Part shown: one piece after another, positions 15,811 through 20,285 of the stretch | How positions within the stretch are numbered: the stretch's first letter is position 1 | Layout of the letters: every line of letters starts with the position of its first letter | Assembly: GCA_030730545.1 (NCBI GenBank) | Contig: JANQUX010000352.1 | Location: 1 to 20,285 of the forward strand | DNA length: 20,285 bases | From: Maribacter sp. | GTDB lineage: Bacteria; Bacteroidota; Bacteroidia; Flavobacteriales; Flavobacteriaceae | Reading direction: 5' to 3' | Notes under the pieces: model-generated | Told to the model about the DNA's origin: nothing | The model's input: only the letters and a program-made list of their open reading frames with translations | The model's database searches: none | Made by a program: the position numbers and the translations under genes

Positions 15811-16461
15811 ATGATGCAGAAAGATTTAGGAGATTATAGAAAATCGTACGAGAAAAGTGCGTTGATGGAAGACAGTATATCTGACAACCCCATTCAGCTA
15901 TTTCAAACTTGGTTTTATGAGGTTGAAAAATCTGACGGAGTTGATGAGCCTAATGCCATGACAGTTTCTACGGTGGGGTTAGACGGTTTTCCGAAAAGCA
16001 GGGTAGTTCTTCTAAAAAAATATACCCACGAAGGTTTTATATTTTATACCAATTACAATAGCGAAAAGGGAAAAGCGATAAATGAAAATCCGAAGATTTG
16101 CATTTCTTTTTTCTGGGCGAATTTAGAACGTCAAATAATTATAAAAGGCACCGCCGAGAAATTGGCAAAAAACCTTTCTGACGGTTACTTTGAATCAAGA
16201 CCAGACGGTAGCAAATTAGGTGCTTTAGTTTCTGATCAAAGCACGGTAATTAACTCTAGGTCTGTTTTAGAAGATAAACTTACCGAGTTAGAGAAGGAGT
16301 ATGAAGGTAAAGAAATTGGAAGACCAGAGCATTGGGGCGGATATTTGGTAAGACCGGTTTCAATGGAGTTTTGGCAAGGTAGACCCAATAGGTTGCATGA
16401 TCGAATTCGATATACCCTTACCGATGATTTTGATTGGAAAATGGAAAGATTGGCACCATAA
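15811..16461 (+). CDS. pdxH: Pyridoxamine 5'-phosphate oxidase
   Basis: A 216-residue FMN enzyme that oxidises pyridoxamine or pyridoxine 5'-phosphate to pyridoxal 5'-phosphate. FMN and substrate regions are visible as SRVVLLKK (63-70), FYTNYNSEKG (78-87), SFFWANLERQI (99-109) and EFWQGRPNRLHDRI (186-199). The C-terminus MERLAP is the family ending. A second ATG three bases later is an equally possible start. The 75-base upstream gap is T-rich, with no clear hairpin terminator and no exact TAnnTTTG, so whether it has its own promoter is uncertain. The SixA-like gene follows after 15 bases. Confidence 0.96.
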   Translation: MMQKDLGDYRKSYEKSALMEDSISDNPIQLFQTWFYEVEKSDGVDEPNAMTVSTVGLDGFPKSRVVLLKKYTHEGFIFYTNYNSEKGKAINENPKICISFFWANLERQIIIKGTAEKLAKNLSDGYFESRPDGSKLGALVSDQSTVINSRSVLEDKLTELEKEYEGKEIGRPEHWGGYLVRPVSMEFWQGRPNRLHDRIRYTLTDDFDWKMERLAP

Positions 16462-16476
16462 ATTTAAGTAAGCCGT

Positions 16477-16965
16477 ATGAAGAATTTATATTTAATGCGA
16501 CATGGTAAGTCATCTTGGGAACTCAATGTAAGTGATCAAGATAGGTCGTTATTGCAAAGAGGTATTTTTGATGCCCATTTGATAGGTGAAAAAATAGCAA
16601 GTAAGAATTTAAACATAGATCAGGTATATACGAGCCCCGCAAACAGGGCATTTCATACCTGCATAATTTGTCTACGTGCACTTGAGTATCCTCTTGAGAA
16701 TTGTAATATAACTTCAGAGTTGTATGATTTTTCTGGAGATCAGGCACTTCAATTCATTAAGAATTTAGATGATAATTTAGACAATGTCCTTCTTTTTGGG
16801 CATAACCATACCTTTACCCATTTGGCAAATTCCCTTGGAGATAAACATATCAATAATGTTCCTACCAGTGGCTTTGTTCACTTACAATTCAATGAAAATA
16901 CTTGGGCTACTATTTCAAAAGGCTCAACAATACAAACTATTTTTCCGAAGCAACTAAAAGCATGA
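16477..16965 (+). CDS. SixA-like histidine phosphatase
   Basis: A 162-residue member of the histidine-phosphatase (phosphoglycerate-mutase) superfamily, SixA branch. The RHG motif is LYLMRHGKSSWE (4-15, His9). TSPANRA (52-58, Arg57) and LLFGHNH (105-111, His109) complete the phosphate pocket. SixA in E. coli removes phosphate from phosphohistidine. Its stop overlaps the ppk1 start (ATGA), so translation of the two is coupled. A link to polyphosphate metabolism is suggested by position only. The substrate could instead be a small phosphoester or a phosphohistidine protein. Confidence 0.88.
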   Translation: MKNLYLMRHGKSSWELNVSDQDRSLLQRGIFDAHLIGEKIASKNLNIDQVYTSPANRAFHTCIICLRALEYPLENCNITSELYDFSGDQALQFIKNLDDNLDNVLLFGHNHTFTHLANSLGDKHINNVPTSGFVHLQFNENTWATISKGSTIQTIFPKQLKA

Positions 16966-19028
16966 TAAAAAATAACAACCAGTACATAAACAGAGAGATA
17001 AGTTGGTTATGGTTCAACGAACGGGTTTTGCAAGAAAGTGCAGATAAAAATGTACCGTTAATTGAGAGACTTCGTTTTTTAGGTATTTTCTCTAACAATT
17101 TAGATGAATTTTTTAAAGTGCGTTACGCAACTGTTAAGCGTATTGTAGAAGCTGGTAAGACCGGAAAAAGTGTGCTGGGTGGCGAGAAAGCTAAAGATCT
17201 TTTAGATGAGATTACAAATATTGTTATAGAGCAACAAACCAAAAGTTTAACGATTCTTAGAAGAATAGAACACGAACTAGAGGGCAAGAATATATTTATC
17301 ATTCAGGAGACGGAATTAAATGAAAGTCAGAAAGAATTTGTAAAAGCCTATTTCTTAAAAGAGGTGAGTCCGCAATTAATGACGATCATCTTAAATGATC
17401 TTACACGTTTTCCTACGCTAAAAGATACTGCGGCATACTTGGCGGTAAAAATGGTAATCAAGAGTGAAGAAAGTAAGAAAGAAAAACGTTACGCTTTAAT
17501 TGAGATTCCGAAAGGGATAGATCGTTTTGTGGTATTGCCAGATGAAGGTGAGAAAAGTTACATTATCATTTTAGATGATATGATCAGGTATTGTTTAGAT
17601 AATATTTTTACCATGTTCGAGTACGAATCTATTTCGGCACACATGATAAAAATTACAAGAGATGCCGAATTGGATATAGATAATGACCTAAGTAAGAGTT
17701 TCATTGAAAAAATATCATCAAGTGTAGAGCATAGAAAAACTGGTGATCCAGTTCGTTTTGTATACGATAAAAGTATAGGTAGAGATACCCTAGCTTTTCT
17801 AAAAGAAAAAATGAATATTGAAGATACGGATAGTGTAATACCTGGTGGTAGATATCATAACCGTAGAGATTATATGGGCTTTCCTAGCTTAGGTAGAAAA
17901 GATCTTTTGTATGATAAAATCGTCCCATTACCTGTAAAGGGGTTAAGTGTAGAAGGTAGTATATTAGAAAGTATTGCGAAAAAAGATTATTTACAATACA
18001 CTCCGTATCACACCTTCACCTATATCTTAAAGTTTTTGCGTGAAGCTGCTTTAGATCCCAAAGTTCGTACTATTAAAATTACGGTATACAGGTTGGCAAG
18101 TGATTCTCAAATAGCTGCATCATTAATAAATGCGGTTAAAAATGGAAAACAAGTAACCGTACAAATAGAACTTCAAGCCCGTTTTGATGAGCAGGCGAAT
18201 ATTGAATATGCAGAGCAATTACAGGCAGAAGGTGTAAAACTTATTTTCGGAGTACCAGGCTTAAAAGTACATAGTAAAATTTGTATGATCGAGCGCGAAG
18301 AAGCAGGGTCCTTAAAAAGATACGGATTTGTTAGTACAGGTAATTTCAACGAATCAACAGCAAGAATCTACACAGATTTCACCTTATTTACGGCAGATGA
18401 ATCTATACTAAAAGAATTGAACAAAGTTTTCGATTTCTTTGAGACAACGTATAAAATTAATAAATACAAACATCTTATCGTATCGCCGCATTATACCAAG
18501 AATGCGTTTATGAAATTAATTGATAATGAGATTGCAAATGCCAAGCAAGGTAAAGTAGCTTTTATCAAAATAAAAATGAACAGTTTTACCTCTTATAAAA
18601 TGGTAGATAAACTGTATGAAGCAAGTAGAGCTGGGGTAAAGATCCAGTTGATCATAAGGGGTATATGTTGCTTAATACCAGGTGTTAAGGGTATGAGTGA
18701 AAATATCGAGGCTATTAGTGTTATTGATAAATTTTTAGAGCATACACGCCTTTTTGTTTTTGCCAACGGAGGAGATACAAAAATATATATTTCATCTGCA
18801 GATTGGATGACCAGAAACCTCGATTATAGAGTAGAGGTAGGTTGCCCAATTTATGATGTAGACATAAAAAAAGAGCTGATGGATACTTTTGACATTTGTT
18901 GGAAAGACAATATGAAAGCTCGTATTTTCAATGAAAAACAAGATAATGCCTATAGAAAGACAAGCGTGCCTAAAATAAGGTCACAGTTTGCTACTTATGA
19001 GTATTATGCGAATAAACTAGAATCTTAA
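16962..19028 (+). CDS. ppk1: Polyphosphate kinase 1
   Basis: A 688-residue PPK1 that polymerises the gamma-phosphate of ATP into polyphosphate. I chose ATG 16962, which overlaps the SixA-gene stop, because the longer reading would need a TTG start deep inside that gene. The N-terminal domain has SNNLDEFFKVRYA (44-56). The C-terminal phospholipase-D-like domains have the autophosphorylated His437 in KVHSKI and the second catalytic His594 in FLEHTRL, spaced 157 residues as in E. coli (435 and 592). STGNFNESTARIYTD follows from 458, and SSADWMTRN is present near 611-619. The position equal to E. coli His454 is Phe456. Confidence 0.97.
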   Translation: MIKNNNQYINREISWLWFNERVLQESADKNVPLIERLRFLGIFSNNLDEFFKVRYATVKRIVEAGKTGKSVLGGEKAKDLLDEITNIVIEQQTKSLTILRRIEHELEGKNIFIIQETELNESQKEFVKAYFLKEVSPQLMTIILNDLTRFPTLKDTAAYLAVKMVIKSEESKKEKRYALIEIPKGIDRFVVLPDEGEKSYIIILDDMIRYCLDNIFTMFEYESISAHMIKITRDAELDIDNDLSKSFIEKISSSVEHRKTGDPVRFVYDKSIGRDTLAFLKEKMNIEDTDSVIPGGRYHNRRDYMGFPSLGRKDLLYDKIVPLPVKGLSVEGSILESIAKKDYLQYTPYHTFTYILKFLREAALDPKVRTIKITVYRLASDSQIAASLINAVKNGKQVTVQIELQARFDEQANIEYAEQLQAEGVKLIFGVPGLKVHSKICMIEREEAGSLKRYGFVSTGNFNESTARIYTDFTLFTADESILKELNKVFDFFETTYKINKYKHLIVSPHYTKNAFMKLIDNEIANAKQGKVAFIKIKMNSFTSYKMVDKLYEASRAGVKIQLIIRGICCLIPGVKGMSENIEAISVIDKFLEHTRLFVFANGGDTKIYISSADWMTRNLDYRVEVGCPIYDVDIKKELMDTFDICWKDNMKARIFNEKQDNAYRKTSVPKIRSQFATYEYYANKLES

Positions 19029-19040
19029 AAAAGTAATCTT

Positions 19041-19931
19041 TTGAAGATAAGAAAATTTGCGGCGATCGACATAGGCTCTAATGCAATTCGGTTGCTTACA
19101 CATAACGTAATTGAAGATAAGGGGAAAAGAACTCAATTCAGAAAAAGCTCTTTAATTAGGGTGCCTGTGCGACTGGGCGAAGACTCATTTACAGTAGGTG
19201 AAATTTCTGAGATAAATGAAAAACGGTTAATAAGTACCATGAAAGCTTTTAAACTGTTGATGGAGGTAGCAGGAGTTGAAAAATACAGAGCTTGCGCTAC
19301 ATCTGCGATGAGAGAAGCCAATAATGGTAATGAGATAATTAAAAAAATTGCTTTAGAATCAGGTATTCAAATAGATTTGATAGATGGTAAGCAAGAAGCA
19401 GCTATAATAGCCGCGACAGATTTAAAAAGTCTTATTAAGGAAGATCAATCTTATTTATATATTGATGTTGGTGGCGGTAGTACAGAATTCACCTTATTTT
19501 CTAATGGCAAGATTCAAGTTTCCAAGTCGTTTAAGTTAGGTACGGTCAGACTTTTGAATAATATGGTCAAACCCGAAACTTGGAATAAATTGGAAGAGTG
19601 GATAAAATCAATTCTGAAAGATAAACCCAAGTTATCCATAATTGGCTCAGGTGGTAACATTAACAAGTTACATAAGATTTCAGGAAGAAAAGAAGGCGAA
19701 CCTTTGTCTTATATTTGGTTGAATGCCCAATATCATTTTTTAGATAGTCTAAGCTATGATGACAGAATTTCAGAGCTAGGGTTAAATCCAGATAGGGCAG
19801 ATGTTATCATACCGGCAACCAAAATTTTTCTCTCAGCCGCCAAATGGAGTGGCGCTAAGAAAATTCATGTTCCTAAAATCGGACTTTCAGATGGTATTAT
19901 AAAAGATTTATATAATTCGGAAAGTAAATAA
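19041..19931 (+). CDS. Short Ppx/GppA-family phosphatase
   Basis: A 296-residue ASKHA-fold phosphatase of the exopolyphosphatase/pppGpp-phosphatase family. FAAIDIGSNAIRLL (6-19), CATSAMREANNG (85-96), the putative catalytic Glu119 in GKQEAA, YIDVGGGSTEF (140-150) and IIGSGGN (200-206) give all the core motifs. It stops at the core length and lacks the C-terminal HD-like domain of the 500-residue enzymes. The start is TTG 19041: the upstream in-frame codon is the ppk1 stop (TAA, five codons earlier) and no ATG lies between. Position directly after ppk1 favours polyphosphate hydrolysis; pppGpp hydrolysis is possible. Confidence 0.92.
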   Translation: MKIRKFAAIDIGSNAIRLLTHNVIEDKGKRTQFRKSSLIRVPVRLGEDSFTVGEISEINEKRLISTMKAFKLLMEVAGVEKYRACATSAMREANNGNEIIKKIALESGIQIDLIDGKQEAAIIAATDLKSLIKEDQSYLYIDVGGGSTEFTLFSNGKIQVSKSFKLGTVRLLNNMVKPETWNKLEEWIKSILKDKPKLSIIGSGGNINKLHKISGRKEGEPLSYIWLNAQYHFLDSLSYDDRISELGLNPDRADVIIPATKIFLSAAKWSGAKKIHVPKIGLSDGIIKDLYNSESK

Positions 19932-19939
19932 GGTTTGTT

Positions 19940-20285
19940 TTAGCCGTGAATACTTTCTTTTGTGCCCAAATCTTTCATGATTTGAGCTTCATATTCCAAA
20001 AGGCTATTCCATTTAGTATTCACCTCTTCTAGTTCGCCATATTTACGGGCAAATTTTAAGAACATGGTATAATGTCCGGCTTCACTGATCATTAATTTAT
20101 GATAGAATTCGGCTAATTTTTTGTCTTCTAACTCTTCTGATAATAACCTAAATCGCTCGCAACTGCGCGCTTCAATTAGTGCGGCATATAATAATCGATG
20201 TACTAGTTGGGTAGTTCTGCTTCCTCCTTTTGGAAAGAATTTGATTAGTTGAATTACATAATCATCTTTACGATCTCTGCCTAAA
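19940..20285 (-). CDS. miaE: tRNA-(ms2io6A37) hydroxylase, C-terminal part
   Basis: The last 114 codons lie in the window and the 5' end is cut by the right edge. MiaE is a non-haem di-iron, ferritin-like monooxygenase that hydroxylates the isopentenyl group of modified A37 in some tRNAs. The visible part contains LLYAALIEARSCERFRLLS, with an iron-ligand Glu, and later LMISEAGHYTMFLKFA, with the ExxH ligand pair (EAGH). The tail ends in IMKDLGTKESIHG. This order and wording fit the family. The gene converges on the ppx/gppA gene with only 8 bases between the stops, and no hairpin terminator is visible there. Confidence 0.88.
   Translation of the reverse strand, partial: LGRDRKDDYVIQLIKFFPKGGSRTTQLVHRLLYAALIEARSCERFRLLSEELEDKKLAEFYHKLMISEAGHYTMFLKFARKYGELEEVNTKWNSLLEYEAQIMKDLGTKESIHG

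Noticed and set aside
16902..16961. Longer N-terminus for PPK1 starting at a TTG inside the SixA-like gene
   Set aside because: The extra 20 residues are encoded by out-of-frame sixA-like sequence, and the ATG at 16962 gives a normal PPK1 start with an ATGA overlap.
1..20285. Prophage, insertion sequence, CRISPR or defence island
   Set aside because: No transposase, integrase, cas gene, regular repeat array, tRNA-flanked insertion or abrupt base-composition change was seen by reading the window.

Overview
This AT-rich window reads as the chromosome of a marine-type member of the Flavobacteriaceae (Bacteroidota). The evidence is the protein families (DUF4270, DUF4907, a Bacteroidota-type S1, an LytS/LytTR pair), A-rich rather than Shine-Dalgarno leaders before the start codons, and exact matches to the Bacteroidota -7 promoter element TAnnTTTG. 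Assignment near Maribacter/Zobellia/Arenibacter is an impression from protein wording only. No mobile element, CRISPR array, tRNA or rRNA was seen.

Layout. (1) 1-649, minus strand: an ECF sigma factor whose stop overlaps the start of a partial probable anti-sigma-like gene. (2) 976-4159, plus: lon and cmk, closed by a strong hairpin terminator. (3) 4209-4589, minus: a small cytoplasmic BON-LysM protein resembling E. coli Kbp/YgaU. (4) 4854-6689, plus: rpsA (ribosomal protein S1) with a well-formed promoter, a roughly 115-base leader and its own terminator. (5) 6881-12877: a cell-envelope module. An outer-membrane barrel and a DUF4270 lipoprotein run leftward. A Kelch lipoprotein, a DUF4907 protein, an LytS-type histidine kinase and an LytTR response regulator run rightward. 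(6) 12990-19931, plus: a run of housekeeping genes, pyrR, pyrB, a STAS-like protein, rnz (tRNase Z), pdxH, a SixA-like phosphatase, ppk1 and a short ppx/gppA. (7) 19940-20285, minus: the C-terminal part of miaE, a tRNA hydroxylase.

How the genes fit together. The pyr genes make and sense pyrimidines, cmk phosphorylates CMP, and rnz and miaE mature and modify tRNA. Ppk and Ppx make and degrade polyphosphate, and the SixA-like phosphatase is translationally coupled to ppk. The least understood part is the DUF4270/OMP/Kelch/DUF4907/two-component block. It looks like a surface-lipoprotein and outer-membrane assembly with its own LytS/LytTR regulator, and is the best candidate here for an undescribed system. 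Most of the rest is ordinary core genome.
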